Notes: a model not told the origin generated them from the letters alone. DNA of 64,000 nucleotides from Paracoccaceae bacterium (GCA_014762635.1 JABURR010000061.1:62001-126000), one strand, 5' to 3'; positions 28,998-40,898 are shown, numbered from the stretch's first letter. Translations and numbers: made by a program.

Positions 28998-29949
28998 AGG
29001 GCGAGCCTCCTGCGCGCGGGGGTGTGGCCTTGCCGACGAAGCCTGCAAGGATCACCACGGTCAGGATATAGGGCAGGGCCTGCATGAACTGCCCCGGGAT
29101 GACCACGCCCAGAATTTCCAGCTTCTGGTAGCGGTTTCCGATCGCTTCCAGCAGACCGAACAGCAGGCAGGCCGACAGCGCGTACCAAGGCCGCCATTTC
29201 GAGAAGATCAGCGCCGCCAGCGCGATGAAGCCACGGCCTGCGCTCATTTCCTTGACGAAGCCTGCCGCAAGACCCGTGGCCAGGTAGGCCCCGGCAAGAC
29301 CGCAGAGCAGGCCACAGATGATCACCGCCGAATAACGCAGCCGCACCACCGAGACACCGGCAGTGTCGACCGCGCCGGGGTTCTCGCCCACGGCGCGCAG
29401 GCGCAGGCCGAAGCGGGTGCGGAACAGGATGTACCAGGTTGCGACTACGGTCAGCAGGCCCACGTAGACCAAGATCGTGTGGCCCGAGATCAGGTCGGCA
29501 TAGATCGGCCCCAGCAGGGGCACGTCCCGCAGTGTTTCGGCGAAGGGCAGGTTGACCGGCTGAAACCGGGCCGCGCCCTCCAGCGACGGGGTGCGCCCGC
29601 CCAGGCTGAACCAGTTCTCTCCGATCAGGACAGTGATCCCCGAGGCCAGGAAGTTGATCGCCACGCCCGAGATCAGCTGATCACCCCGGAAGGTAATCGA
29701 CGCCAGCCCGTGGATCAGCGCCAGCACCACCGAGGCCGCCATCCCCGCCAGCATCCCCAACCAGACCGAGCCGGTCAGCGCCGCCGTGGAGGCCGCGAAG
29801 AAGGCCGCGACCAGCATCTTGCCCTCGAGCCCGATGTCGATGATGCCCGCGCGTTCCGAAAACAGGCCTGCAAGGCAGGCAAAGAGCAACGGTGTCGCCA
29901 GTCGCAGCGTCGAGTCGAGGATCTGCAGGATCGTCACCAGGTCCATCAT
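28981..29949 (-). CDS. BMP-type nucleoside ABC transporter permease 2
   Basis: 322-residue permease of the inner membrane with repeated hydrophobic segments and the family motifs LACLAGLFSERAGIIDIGLEG and LRAVGENPGAVDTAGVSV. The ATG overlaps the stop of the first permease (ATGA). With the neighbouring genes it forms a purine-nucleoside importer of the BmpA/YufNOPQ type. Confidence 0.92.
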   Translation of the reverse strand: MMDLVTILQILDSTLRLATPLLFACLAGLFSERAGIIDIGLEGKMLVAAFFAASTAALTGSVWLGMLAGMAASVVLALIHGLASITFRGDQLISGVAINFLASGITVLIGENWFSLGGRTPSLEGAARFQPVNLPFAETLRDVPLLGPIYADLISGHTILVYVGLLTVVATWYILFRTRFGLRLRAVGENPGAVDTAGVSVVRLRYSAVIICGLLCGLAGAYLATGLAAGFVKEMSAGRGFIALAALIFSKWRPWYALSACLLFGLLEAIGNRYQKLEILGVVIPGQFMQALPYILTVVILAGFVGKATPPRAGGSPYVKER

Positions 29950-31033
29950 GCGCCCCGCTTGCCGAATTTCAGGAAGAGTCGCTCAACCGGCATCCGGATC
30001 ATGTTGTCCAGCGCCCCGGTGAACAGGATCACCAGCGCCTGGATCACCAGGATCATCTCGCGGCTGACGGCGGGCATTTCGAATTCAAGCTCGGCCCCGC
30101 CCTGGTAGAGCGCGCCGAACAGGATCGCCGCGATGAACACGCCGAAAGGATGCGATCGGCCCATGAGCGCCACGGCGATGCCGACGAAACCCGCGCCCTG
30201 CACGTTGTCGATCACCAGCCGCTCGGCCTCGCCCATCACGGCGTTGATCCCCATGAGGCCCGCAAGACCGCCCGAGACCAGCATCGCCACCATGATGATC
30301 TTGAAGGGCGGGATGCCCGCATAGACCGCCGCCGGTTCGGAATGGCCATAGGCGCGGATCTCGTAGCCCAGCCTCGTGCGCCAGATCAGCAGCCAGACCA
30401 GCACGCAGCACAGCACCGCCAGCAGGAAGGCGATGTTGAGCGGAGCGGATTTCCGGAAGCCCAGCCACGGCGCTATGTCATAGGCCGAGGGCAGGCGCGC
30501 GCCCTCGGGGAAACGCGCGGTTTCGGGGGCCATCGATCCCGGCACCTTCAGCACATTCACCAGCAGGTAGACCAGCAGCGCCGAGGCGATGAAGTTGAAC
30601 ATGATCGTCGTGATGACGATATGGCTGCCGCGCCGGGCCTGCAGATAGCCCGGGATCGCAGCCCAGGCCGCGCCGAAGACTGCGCCGCCAATCACTGCAG
30701 CAGGCAGCGCCAGCGCCCAGTGCGGCCAGTCCACCGACAGGGCGACCAGCGCCACGCCGAGCCCCCCGATCGCGGCCTGCCCCTCGCCGCCGATGTTGAA
30801 CATCCGCGCATGGAAGGCCACCGCGACGCAAAGCCCGGTGAAGATGAAATTCGTCGCGTAATAGAGCGTGTAGCCCCAGCCATAGGCCGAGCCCACCGCG
30901 CCGCGCACCATGATCGTCATCGCCTCGAAGGGGCTTTCGCCGATATAGAGTACCACGAGGCCCGAAAAGATCAGCGCGAGCAACAGGTTGATCAGGGGAA
31001 TGAGGGCGACATCAGCCCATTTCGGCAACCTGC

Positions 31034-31037
<4 letters not shown>
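29946..31037 (-). CDS. BMP-type nucleoside ABC transporter permease 1
   Basis: 363-residue permease. Family stretches: FTGLCVAVAFHARMFNIGGEGQ and YGHSEPAAVYAGIPPFKIIMVAMLVSGGLAGL (in parts). Around nine membrane segments expected. Coupled on both sides by 4-bp overlaps with the ATPase and second permease. Confidence 0.92.
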
Positions 31038-32635
<1,598 letters not shown>

Positions 32636-32637
32636 GC

Positions 32638-32988
32638 TCAGTCCCCCATGCCTGCAAAGCCGACCATGCGCTCGATCTTTCCGGCGGCATCCAGATCGGC
32701 GAAATACTGGCCGCGCATCATCACAGCCCCGTCGCGGGTGAACTCCACCGTCGCGCGTGCATGATCATGGTGTTGCGAAACAGTCGCCACCCGCGCGCCC
32801 GCGCCGGGCATGTTGGCGGAAAAGGCCGTCACGTAATCGAGGAATTCGGAAAGGCTATGCAGCGGTTGAGGCGTGTTGGGATCGGCATAGTAGAACGTGC
32901 CCGAGGCCGCCCCGTCGATGAGCCGTTCCTGCGCCTCGGGATCGGTCTCGCCCCAGGCCGCAAAGAAGGTTTCTATCGCCTCTGACAT
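32638..32988 (-). CDS. NTF2-like (SnoaL-type) small protein
   Basis: 116 residues. The sequence AIETFFAAWGETDPEAQERLIDGA at the N-terminus and ARATVEFTRDGAVMMRGQYFADLDAAGKIERMVGF at the C-terminus (in parts) fit the NTF2-like cone fold. Start at MSEAIETFF with an AGGGGG ribosome site. It sits inside the nucleoside transporter operon, between the binding protein and ATPase; role unknown, perhaps nucleoside turnover. Confidence 0.78.
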   Translation of the reverse strand: MSEAIETFFAAWGETDPEAQERLIDGAASGTFYYADPNTPQPLHSLSEFLDYVTAFSANMPGAGARVATVSQHHDHARATVEFTRDGAVMMRGQYFADLDAAGKIERMVGFAGMGD

Positions 32989-33011
32989 CGCGCCCCCTTC
33001 GCTGTCGTGCA

Positions 33012-33037
33012 ATCCGGGCCGCGCAGGCGGCCCGGAT
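33012..33037 (-). terminator. Intercistronic hairpin in the nucleoside operon
   Basis: Perfect 11-bp stem ATCCGGGCCGC / GCGGCCCGGAT with a GCAG loop, between the binding-protein gene and the NTF2-like gene. No T-run follows, so mRNA stabilisation or partial attenuation is more likely than full termination. Confidence 0.7.
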
Positions 33038-33059
33038 CAATAATCAACTATAGCTCAAC

Positions 33060-34061
<1,002 letters not shown>

Positions 34062-34223
34062 TATGATCTCCCGGTTGTTGTCAGTCCGGTCGATACACCC
34101 CCGCCCGGACCAAGGAATCTGGCATACAGATTTTCCTTGCAGAATAAGGCCGCAGCGCCGGGAGGCGGTCAACCGGTTTTTTGATCATTTGGACGAACAT
34201 TCGGCATCTGACCCCTGCGCCTT

Positions 34224-34658
34224 TCAGGGTGACGTTCCGTCACTTTGGCCGATCTGCTTTGAAAACAGGCAGGCATCCACCGGTTTACCATCGGGCAGAC
34301 GGTAGTATCCGCGCCTGCGACCAGTTTCGGCGAATCCGGCGCGGTGGTAGAGGGCAATGGCCGGGGCGTTGGTCGCGGCGACTTCGAGGAAGGCCGTTTC
34401 GGCGCCGCGGGTGCGGGCCTCGCTCTCGAAGGTCTGCATCAACCGGGCGCCAAGCCCTTGCCTGCGGGCGCCCGGATCGACGGCGATGGTCAGAAGCTCG
34501 GCTTCTCCGGCGATCGCACGTCCCAGGGCGAAACCGCCGGGCTCGGTCACGAGGAACGTTCCCGCGCCGTCCAGAAGCGAGGCGAATTCCGCCGCGCTCC
34601 ACGGCCTCGGGAATTCGAAGGCCGCTGCATGGAGCTGCGCCAGATCGTCTGGCGTCAT
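34224..34658 (-). CDS. rimI: Ribosomal-protein-alanine N-acetyltransferase
   Basis: 144-residue GNAT acetyltransferase. Acetyl-CoA loop is LTIAVDPGARRQGLGARLMQ; downstream FLEVAATNAPAIALYHRAGFAETGRRRGYY is characteristic of RimI. ATG 34658 overlaps the tsaB stop (ATGA), and tsaB-rimI adjacency is the common order, which supports the call. The longer frame upstream lies inside tsaB. Confidence 0.92.
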   Translation of the reverse strand: MTPDDLAQLHAAAFEFPRPWSAAEFASLLDGAGTFLVTEPGGFALGRAIAGEAELLTIAVDPGARRQGLGARLMQTFESEARTRGAETAFLEVAATNAPAIALYHRAGFAETGRRRGYYRLPDGKPVDACLFSKQIGQSDGTSP

Positions 34659-35308
34659 GGAAGGATCACCGGCCCCGCATCGCGCGGCGGGGCGGCGTCG
34701 GCGGGTCGGATATAGAGCGGGGCAGGGCGGGCCGCGCCGTTGCGCCGGGTTTCCGCGATCAGCGCGATGGCCTCTGCCGGCTCGACGGTCGGCGCGGTGA
34801 CGGTGCCAGCGCATCGCGCGGCAATCTCATCCGCCATGTGGCCGACGCAGAGGGGGGCTGCACCCGTCGGAACCTCGGGCAGGCGCTCCACCGAGCAAAG
34901 CTCCGGGCCCGTCCCGCCGCCATCGCCCAAAACCTGCAGGTAGAGCATCTCGCGCCGCGCATCGAGGCTGGAGACCACGACCCCAGGCAGCCCATGCGCC
35001 TGCGCCTCGAGTGCGGAGACACCTACCGCGGGGATGCCCAGCGACAGCGCCAGCCCCCGCGCGGCAGCCACGGAAATACGGATACCGGTGAAATTGCCGG
35101 GACCGATGCCGACACCAATGGCCGACAGATCGCCCCAGGTCGCGCCCTGATCGGCAAGCACCTCTTCCAGCAGGGGCATCAGCCGTTCCGCCTGGCCCCG
35201 GGCCATGTCTTCCCGGACATGGGTCAGGACCTTGCCGCCGGAAACCAAAGCGGCCGCGCAATGCGCGGCCGATGTGTCGAACCCAAGGATCAACGGTTCA
35301 GGCGGCAA
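34655..35308 (-). CDS. tsaB: tRNA threonylcarbamoyladenosine biosynthesis protein TsaB
   Basis: 217 residues, ASKHA-fold partner of TsaD in t6A synthesis at position 37 of ANN-decoding tRNAs. N-terminal ILGFDTSAAHCAAALV, GVGIGPGNFTGIRISVAAARGLALS (in parts) and ALEAQAHGL are the family marks. No ATG is available: the frame opens with TTG at 35308, overlapping the NifU-like stop by 11 bp, or with a second TTG at 35293. Translational coupling is likely. Confidence 0.93.
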   Translation of the reverse strand: MPPEPLILGFDTSAAHCAAALVSGGKVLTHVREDMARGQAERLMPLLEEVLADQGATWGDLSAIGVGIGPGNFTGIRISVAAARGLALSLGIPAVGVSALEAQAHGLPGVVVSSLDARREMLYLQVLGDGGGTGPELCSVERLPEVPTGAAPLCVGHMADEIAARCAGTVTAPTVEPAEAIALIAETRRNGAARPAPLYIRPADAAPPRDAGPVILP

Positions 35309-35858
35309 CCGGCCGGACCTCCACCACCTCGGGGATGTAGTGGCGCAGCAGGTTCTCGATGCCCATCTTCAGCGTGAGGGTCGAGGACGGGCAACCCGCG
35401 CAGGCGCCCTGCATGTGCAGGTAGACGATGCCGCGGTCGAACCCGTGGAAGGTGATGTCGCCGCCATCCTGAGCCACGGCCGGGCGCACCCGGGTGTCGA
35501 GCAGTTCCTTGATCTGGTTCACGATCTCCGAATCCGGACCATCGTGCGACGCGTGACCAGCGGATTCGGCCTCGCCCTCGATCGCGGGCAGGCCGGACTG
35601 GTAATGCTCCATGATCGCGCCAAGGATCGCGGGCTTCACATGTTCCCACGCGGTTTCCTCGGTCTTGGTCACGGTGACGAAGTCATTGCCGAAGAAGACA
35701 CCCGAGACGCCGCCAACCGAAAAGATCCGCTTGGCCAGCGGGGATTTCTGCGCCGCGTCCTCGGTCGGGAAATCCGCGGTTCCGGTGTCCAGAACGGACT
35801 GGCCGGGAAGAAACTTCAGGGTCGCCGGGTTCGGCGTGGATTCGGTCTGGATAAACAT
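35298..35858 (-). CDS. NifU-like Fe-S scaffold/carrier protein (Nfu type)
   Basis: 186 residues: N-terminal Nfu domain (FIQTESTPNPATLKFLPGQ) and C-terminal NifU-like domain with the cluster-binding CxxC in MQGACAGCPSSTLTLKMGIE. Delivers Fe-S clusters to client proteins in the cytosol. Start MFIQTEST at 35858 after GGAGG. Confidence 0.95.
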   Translation of the reverse strand: MFIQTESTPNPATLKFLPGQSVLDTGTADFPTEDAAQKSPLAKRIFSVGGVSGVFFGNDFVTVTKTEETAWEHVKPAILGAIMEHYQSGLPAIEGEAESAGHASHDGPDSEIVNQIKELLDTRVRPAVAQDGGDITFHGFDRGIVYLHMQGACAGCPSSTLTLKMGIENLLRHYIPEVVEVRPVAA

Positions 35859-35960
35859 GCGCGCGTCCTCCGTATGCACCTTCGATATGCGCCCCGGGCC
35901 CGTTCCTGTCAAGGTTTAGAACAGTTCTAAAGTGTAGTCCGGCCAGTAGTCGGTGGGATT

Positions 35961-36416
35961 TCAGGTAATCGCCTCAAGCCGTTCCTTCGACAGGTCGCCG
36001 GGCACGATGGTGATGGGAACCGGCAGGGTCCCCGAGGACCGTGAAAGCTGCGAGACCAGCGGCCCGGGGCCGTTCTTCTCGGTGCCCGCGCCCAGAACAA
36101 GCACACCGACGTCGTCATCTTCGCGGATCTGAGCCAGGATCTCGGGCACCGCCTCACCCTCGCGGATCACCAGTTCCGGGTCCACGTTCTGACGGTCGCG
36201 CATCCACTTGGCGAAAACCTCGAAATGCACTTCGATCCGTTCACGGGCCTCTTCGCGCATGATGTCGCCCACCCCGATCCAGTGCTGGAACTCCTCGGGC
36301 GGGATCACGGCGAGGATCTGCACCCCGCCGCCGGTCTTGGCCGCACGCATGGCGGCAAAGCGCATGGCGTTCAGGCATTCTTTGCTGTCGTCGAGCACGA
36401 CGAGGAACTTGCGCAT
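35961..36416 (-). CDS. Universal stress protein (UspA family)
   Basis: 151 residues with the UspA pattern: FLVVLDDSKECLNAMRFAAM at the N-terminus and VLVLGAGTEKNGPGPLVSQL near the nucleotide loop. The usual G-2x-G-9x-G-S/T ATP motif is only partly kept (GAGTEKNGPGPLVS), so ATP binding is uncertain. Confidence 0.88.
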   Translation of the reverse strand: MRKFLVVLDDSKECLNAMRFAAMRAAKTGGGVQILAVIPPEEFQHWIGVGDIMREEARERIEVHFEVFAKWMRDRQNVDPELVIREGEAVPEILAQIREDDDVGVLVLGAGTEKNGPGPLVSQLSRSSGTLPVPITIVPGDLSKERLEAIT

Positions 36417-36464
36417 CTTTCGCGGGCCTCCCTGTTCGGGCGGATGATGGCAGCCTGCGCGCGC

Positions 36465-37542
36465 TTAGGCAACACGGCGCTTGCCCGGGCGGATCGCGCG
36501 GCGCACGGCTTCGGAGATCAGCGCCGGGATCTGCAGCATCAACGCCGAGAACAGCCCCATGGTTGCCAGTGCCAGGTCGCTGAACCGGACCGCGCTGCGC
36601 AGGGCGCGGGATTTTCCCAGCGCATAGATGACGTGACGCGTGCGCGGGCCGGTGACCGTGGTGACCCGCGCAAGGCGCGCGGCATCCCCGGCGCTGTCCA
36701 CGTGGCGCAGCAGCACCAGCGTTTCGGCGGTCGACGTGCTGCGCCGGATCGCGCCGATATCGCCCGCCAGTGCGCCCAGTGCCGCCAGTTTCGCGGTATC
36801 GGTCACGGTGCCAAGCGGCACGGTGCCGCCAAGGTAATCCGGCACCCGTGCCCAGTCGATCCGGATGTCGCTCATGACGCGCAGCACCCGCGTGAAGCCG
36901 GGTGTGACCGCCCCCATGTGCCGCGCCACGCGCAGGACCGTCGCCCCGGCCTTGACCGTCAGGCTGCTGCCGCCCGTCGCCACCGCCAGCCCCGTGGCGC
37001 TGAGCCCCGCCAGCGCCAGCCCCGCATCGAGATGGTCGACCTCGCGCCCCGCGGCCCAATCGCCGCCCGCCCGGCGCAGGGCATTGGCGTCGCCCAGCGG
37101 CGACATCTCGAAGGGCAGGGCGCAGGCGGCGATATCCGACAACCGGTCGCAGGCGGTGATATCGACCGCGCAGCGCGCGCAATCGGCCACACGGGCGCCG
37201 GTTCCCTGGCTTGAAGCAGAGAGAACCAGCGCGCGCTCCAGCAGTGTCTCGGGGACTGTCACGTGATGATCGCCGGCAAGGTCGATCAGGATCTCCACCT
37301 CGTCGAGGTTCTTTGCGCGGACGGCGGTCTCAAGCCTTGGGACCAGCCACTCGGCGGTCACCTGGCGTTCCATCGCGCGGGCAATGCCGATCCGGATCGC
37401 CGCCTCGGATCGCCGCCTCGGATCGGTCGACATAGGGTTCAACGAAGGGCGATTGCGTGATCGCCCAGCCGGTCAGCAGCGTGGTCGCAAGCGTGGTGGC
37501 GGTGAGCAGCCGGAAGGCAAATCGGCGCACCCGCCCCAGCAT
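36465..37542 (-). pseudogene. Conserved membrane protein gene with a frameshift from a 13-bp tandem duplication
   Basis: The N-terminal part (MLGRVRRFAFRLLTATTLAT, then LLTGWAITQSPFVEPYVDRSEAAIR) starts at 37542 overlapping the ilvE stop (TGATG), and the remainder (IGIARAMERQVTAEWLVPRL onward, to 36465) continues in another frame. The switch coincides with a perfect 13-bp direct duplication; removing one unit gives one continuous frame of about 359 codons. The protein has an N-terminal membrane segment and further hydrophobic stretches (about residues 155-180 and near the C-terminus). Function unknown. The downstream part could still be made from an internal start near 37442 or 37433. Confidence 0.8.
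37394..37425. repeat. 13-bp tandem duplication causing the frameshift
   Basis: GGATCGCCGCCTC occurs twice in tandem (37394-37406, 37407-37419), followed by a partial third copy (GGATCG). Confidence 0.92.
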
Positions 37543-38399
37543 CACGAATGTGCCCAGTCCCAGTAGAGCTCACGCGCCCGCCGGGTCACGGGGCCGACCT
37601 GGTAATGGGTGCCCTCGAACTCGGTCACGGGGGTGACCTTCATCATGTTGCCCGACAGGAACACCTCGTCCGCGGCGTGGAAATCATCGAAACTCAAGAC
37701 CGTCTCATGCACCTTCACGCCATCGGCCGTGAGGTTCGAGATATGCCGCGCCCGGGTGATCCCGGCCAGGAAGGTGCCATTGGCGATGGGGGTGAAGACC
37801 TCTCCATCGCGGACCATGAACACATTGGCGGTCGCGCTTTCGGCCACGTTGCCCATTGCATCGGCCACCAGCGTGTTGCCATAGCCCTTGGCATGGGCCT
37901 CGGCCAGCATGCGCGCGTTGTTGGGATAGAGGCACCCGGCCTTCGCGTTGACCACGTTATCCTCCAGCACCGGGCGACGGAACTGCGTGGTGCAGAGCGT
38001 GGTGGCCATTTTCGGCGGGGCCATCGGGATTTCCTCGAGGCAGACCGCGAATCCGGTGGCGCCCTGTTTCGGCAGAACCCCCAGGTGCCCGCCTTCAAGC
38101 GCCCAGTACATGGGGCGGATGTAGACGGCGACATCCTTGGGATAGGCCTTCAGCCCCTCGCGCACGATCTCGACCATGTCCTCGACCGTGACGGTGGGGG
38201 TGATCATCAGGGCCTCGGCGGAGCGGTTGACCCGCGCGCAATGCGCCTCGAGGTCGGGGGCCACCCCTTCGAAATACCGCGCCCCGTCGAAGACCGAGCT
38301 GCCCAGCCAGGTTCCGTGATCCGCCGCCCGCATGATCGGCACGTCGCCCTCATGCCACCGGCCCTCGAAATAGGTGCGGATATTCTTTCCCGTTGCCAT
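37542..38399 (-). CDS. ilvE: Branched-chain amino acid aminotransferase (class IV)
   Basis: 285-residue PLP fold-IV transaminase acting on Leu/Ile/Val and their keto acids. N-terminus TYFEGRWHEGDVPIMRAADHGTWLGSSVFDGARYF (in parts); PLP lysine in VNAKAGCLYPNNARM; EVFLSGNMMKVTPVTEF near the C-terminus. ATG 38399 with GGAGG, MATGKNIRTYF matching the family start. The stop overlaps the next gene. A D-amino acid transaminase-like activity is possible but less likely. Confidence 0.88.
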   Translation of the reverse strand: MATGKNIRTYFEGRWHEGDVPIMRAADHGTWLGSSVFDGARYFEGVAPDLEAHCARVNRSAEALMITPTVTVEDMVEIVREGLKAYPKDVAVYIRPMYWALEGGHLGVLPKQGATGFAVCLEEIPMAPPKMATTLCTTQFRRPVLEDNVVNAKAGCLYPNNARMLAEAHAKGYGNTLVADAMGNVAESATANVFMVRDGEVFTPIANGTFLAGITRARHISNLTADGVKVHETVLSFDDFHAADEVFLSGNMMKVTPVTEFEGTHYQVGPVTRRARELYWDWAHS

Positions 38400-38516
38400 G
38401 CTGGGTCCTCCTTCGGAGCGCGAGCCTAGGCTCACCGCGCGCGGGCGTCCAGACCGGAAAATCGGGATGTGGCTTGATGTTGCCGGAACGCTTTCCCGCT
38501 CGCACTCGGGCAGGAA

Positions 38517-38570
38517 GTCCGATGAAAGTCCGATAGAATTCCGATGAAATTCCGATTGCGGTTATCGGGG
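38517..38570. repeat. 11-bp tandem repeat cluster, copy 2
   Basis: Four units of ATCGGAMTTYC type on the minus strand, almost identical to the cluster at 26382-26437 over about 50 bp including the flank GCGGTT. Located between the small membrane protein gene and ilvE. Confidence 0.82.
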
Positions 38571-38574
38571 TGAA

Positions 38575-38790
38575 TCAGCCCAGGATCACGCCCGTGACCA
38601 CCATCATCAGCCCGATGGCCGAGAGGAACAGCGCGCCCAGGTTGACCGGCAGGACCTTCGACAAACGGCCCCGCATTTCCTCGTCCGACAGCCCCGCGCG
38701 CTTGGCTTTCATCACCGCCAGGATGCACCAGACGATGCCCGCAAGCCCCAAGAGCGACAGCACCGCGCCTATCCAGATCAGCCATTCCAT
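38575..38790 (-). CDS. Small two-helix membrane protein
   Basis: 71 residues with two hydrophobic segments (MEWLIWIGAVLSLLGLAGIV and LGALFLSAIGLMMVVTGVIL) joined by a charged loop (MKAKRAGLSDEEMRGRL). ATG preceded by GGAGG. Conserved-looking but unassigned. Confidence 0.75.
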   Translation of the reverse strand: MEWLIWIGAVLSLLGLAGIVWCILAVMKAKRAGLSDEEMRGRLSKVLPVNLGALFLSAIGLMMVVTGVILG

Positions 38791-38911
38791 CGCGTCATCC
38801 TCCGTTTCCCTGCGCCTAGCGCAGCCTCGGGTGCTGGGCAAGCCCCGGTGGCCTTGCGGGACGCGCGGCAGAGGGGTAGGGATCATCCGACAACCCATCC
38901 GAGGCAGAGAC

Positions 38912-39172
38912 ATGAGTGACACCAGCATCGACAGCAGCTACCGCGTGACCGCCGACGAGCTGCGCCAGTTTATCGAGCGTTATGAACGGCTTGAAGCCGA
39001 GAAGAAAGATATCGCGGACCAGCAGAAAGAGGTCATGGCCGAGGCCAAGGGCCGTGGCTACGACACCAAGGTGATCCGCAAGGTCATCGCCCTGCGCAAG
39101 CGCGACCGCGACGAAATCGCCGAGGAAGAGGCGGTTCTGGAGATGTACAAGCAGGCGCTGGGCATGAACTGA
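38912..39172 (+). CDS. gapR: GapR family nucleoid-associated protein (DUF2312)
   Basis: 86 residues with RVTADELRQFIERYERLEAEKKDI and GYDTKVIRKVIALRKRDRDEI, the standard DUF2312 sequence. In Caulobacter GapR binds overtwisted AT-rich DNA ahead of replication and transcription and stimulates topoisomerases. ATG 38912 follows gaggcag. Confidence 0.93.
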   Translation: MSDTSIDSSYRVTADELRQFIERYERLEAEKKDIADQQKEVMAEAKGRGYDTKVIRKVIALRKRDRDEIAEEEAVLEMYKQALGMN

Positions 39173-39233
39173 GCCGGTTTCCGGCGCGGCGCGAATGGAC
39201 AGGCCGGGCGCGAACCGTTAAGGGGGACGCGCA

Positions 39234-40898
39234 ATGACCGACCAAAAGACTCAGCTTGTTCGCGTGCCGCGCCTGTCGCTCGACCTATGGTCGGTCGGCG
39301 CGGCCCTGATCGCGGCGCTGGTGCTGCTGCCGATCCTCTCGGTCGTCTGGATTGCCTTCCACCCGGTCGAGAATATCTGGCCGCACCTGATTTCCACCAC
39401 CCTTCCACGCTATCTGTCCAACACAGCTATCCTTGCGATTTCAGTAGGTTCGCTTGCCGCCGCCGTCGGCACGGGCGCAGCTTGGCTGGTCACCATGTAC
39501 CGCTTTCCGCTGTCGCGCTGGCTGGAGTGGCTGTTGCTGCTGCCGTTGGCGATCCCGGCCTATGTGGGCGCCTATGCGCTTGTGGATTTCCTCGAATACG
39601 CGGGCCCCGTGCAGACCGCCCTGCGCGAGGCTTTCGGCTGGCAGACCTCGCGCGACTATTGGTTCCCCGAGATAAGATCCCGCGGCGCGGCTGTGATCGT
39701 GCTGGCGGCGGCGTTGTTCCCATACGTCTTCCTGCTGGCCCGCGCCGCGTTCCGCGAGCAATCGGGCTGCACCTATGAAGTCGCCCGCGCCCTGGGCGCC
39801 GGACATTTCGGCCGGTTCTGGCGCGTGGGCCTGCCGCTGGCGCGCCCCGCCATCGCGGCGGGCACGGCCATCGTGATGATGGAGACGGTAAACGACTTCG
39901 GCGTGGTGAACTTCTTCGCCGTTCAGACGCTCACCACCGGCATCTTCTCGGTCTGGCTCGAGGCAGGAAACGCGGGCGGCGCGGCGCAGATCTCCTCGGT
40001 GATCCTGGTGTTGATCCTGCTTCTGGTGGGGCTCGAGAAAGCCGGGCGCCGAAACCTGCGCTTCCATCGCCTTTCCCGCCAGACCCGTCCGGTCGAGCCG
40101 CTGCACCTACGCGGAACATGGGCCTGGGCCGCCACGTTGGCCTGCGCGATCCCCTTCCTTGTCGGCTTTGTCCTCCCGGTGGGCGTGATCGTCTCGCACG
40201 CGGTGGACAACCTCGACGGATTTGTAACAAAGGGCCTTCTGCGCGCGCTCTGGCACACGCTTGCCGTTGGTGGAGCGGCAGCCGTGGTCACGGTGACGGC
40301 GGCACTCTTCCTTGTCTACGGGGTTCGCCTGCGCGGCCACCCCTTCGTCCGGGCGCTGCTGCCAGTGACGACGATCGGCTACGCCGCCCCTGGCGCGGTG
40401 CTGGGGGTCGGGCTGCTCATTCCCATGGCCAGCGCCGACAACGCCATCGCGGACGCCAGCGTCGCGACCTTCGGATATGATCCCGGACTTCTGATGACCG
40501 GCACGGCCTTCGCCATCGTCTATGCCTATGCCGTGCGCTTCTTCGCCATCGCCCAAGGCGCAACCGATGCCGCCATGGGCCGCGTCGCCCCGAGCCTGCC
40601 CATGGCCGCCCGCTCGCTGGGCGAGACCGCAGGGGGCGCGCTGCGCCGGGTCTTCGTCCCCCTGATCCGAGGCTCGGTCGGAACCGCGCTGCTGCTGGTC
40701 TTCGTGGACTCGGTGAAGGAACTGCCAGCGACGTTGCTGCTCCGGCCCTTCAACTACAACACGCTCGCGACACGGGTCTACGAACAGGCCAGCCTCGAGA
40801 AACTGGGCGAAGCCGCCCCCGCCGCGCTGCTGGTGATCGGAGTCGGATTGGTGGCTGTCATCTTCCTCGCCCAAGCCAACCGCCTTGGCCGCGCCTGA
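39234..40898 (+). CDS. Iron(III)-type ABC transporter permease (FbpB-like, two fused permease domains)
   Basis: 554-residue protein with about twelve membrane segments and two permease domains. EAA loops: YEVARALGAGHFGRFWRVGLPLARPAI (first half, in parts) and AARSLGETAGGALRRVFVPLIRG (second half). The architecture is that of ferric-ion permeases (FbpB/SfuB) or ThiP. No binding protein or ATPase is adjacent, so partners must be encoded elsewhere. Ends 42 bp before tRNA-Thr. Confidence 0.9.
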   Translation: MTDQKTQLVRVPRLSLDLWSVGAALIAALVLLPILSVVWIAFHPVENIWPHLISTTLPRYLSNTAILAISVGSLAAAVGTGAAWLVTMYRFPLSRWLEWLLLLPLAIPAYVGAYALVDFLEYAGPVQTALREAFGWQTSRDYWFPEIRSRGAAVIVLAAALFPYVFLLARAAFREQSGCTYEVARALGAGHFGRFWRVGLPLARPAIAAGTAIVMMETVNDFGVVNFFAVQTLTTGIFSVWLEAGNAGGAAQISSVILVLILLLVGLEKAGRRNLRFHRLSRQTRPVEPLHLRGTWAWAATLACAIPFLVGFVLPVGVIVSHAVDNLDGFVTKGLLRALWHTLAVGGAAAVVTVTAALFLVYGVRLRGHPFVRALLPVTTIGYAAPGAVLGVGLLIPMASADNAIADASVATFGYDPGLLMTGTAFAIVYAYAVRFFAIAQGATDAAMGRVAPSLPMAARSLGETAGGALRRVFVPLIRGSVGTALLLVFVDSVKELPATLLLRPFNYNTLATRVYEQASLEKLGEAAPAALLVIGVGLVAVIFLAQANRLGRA

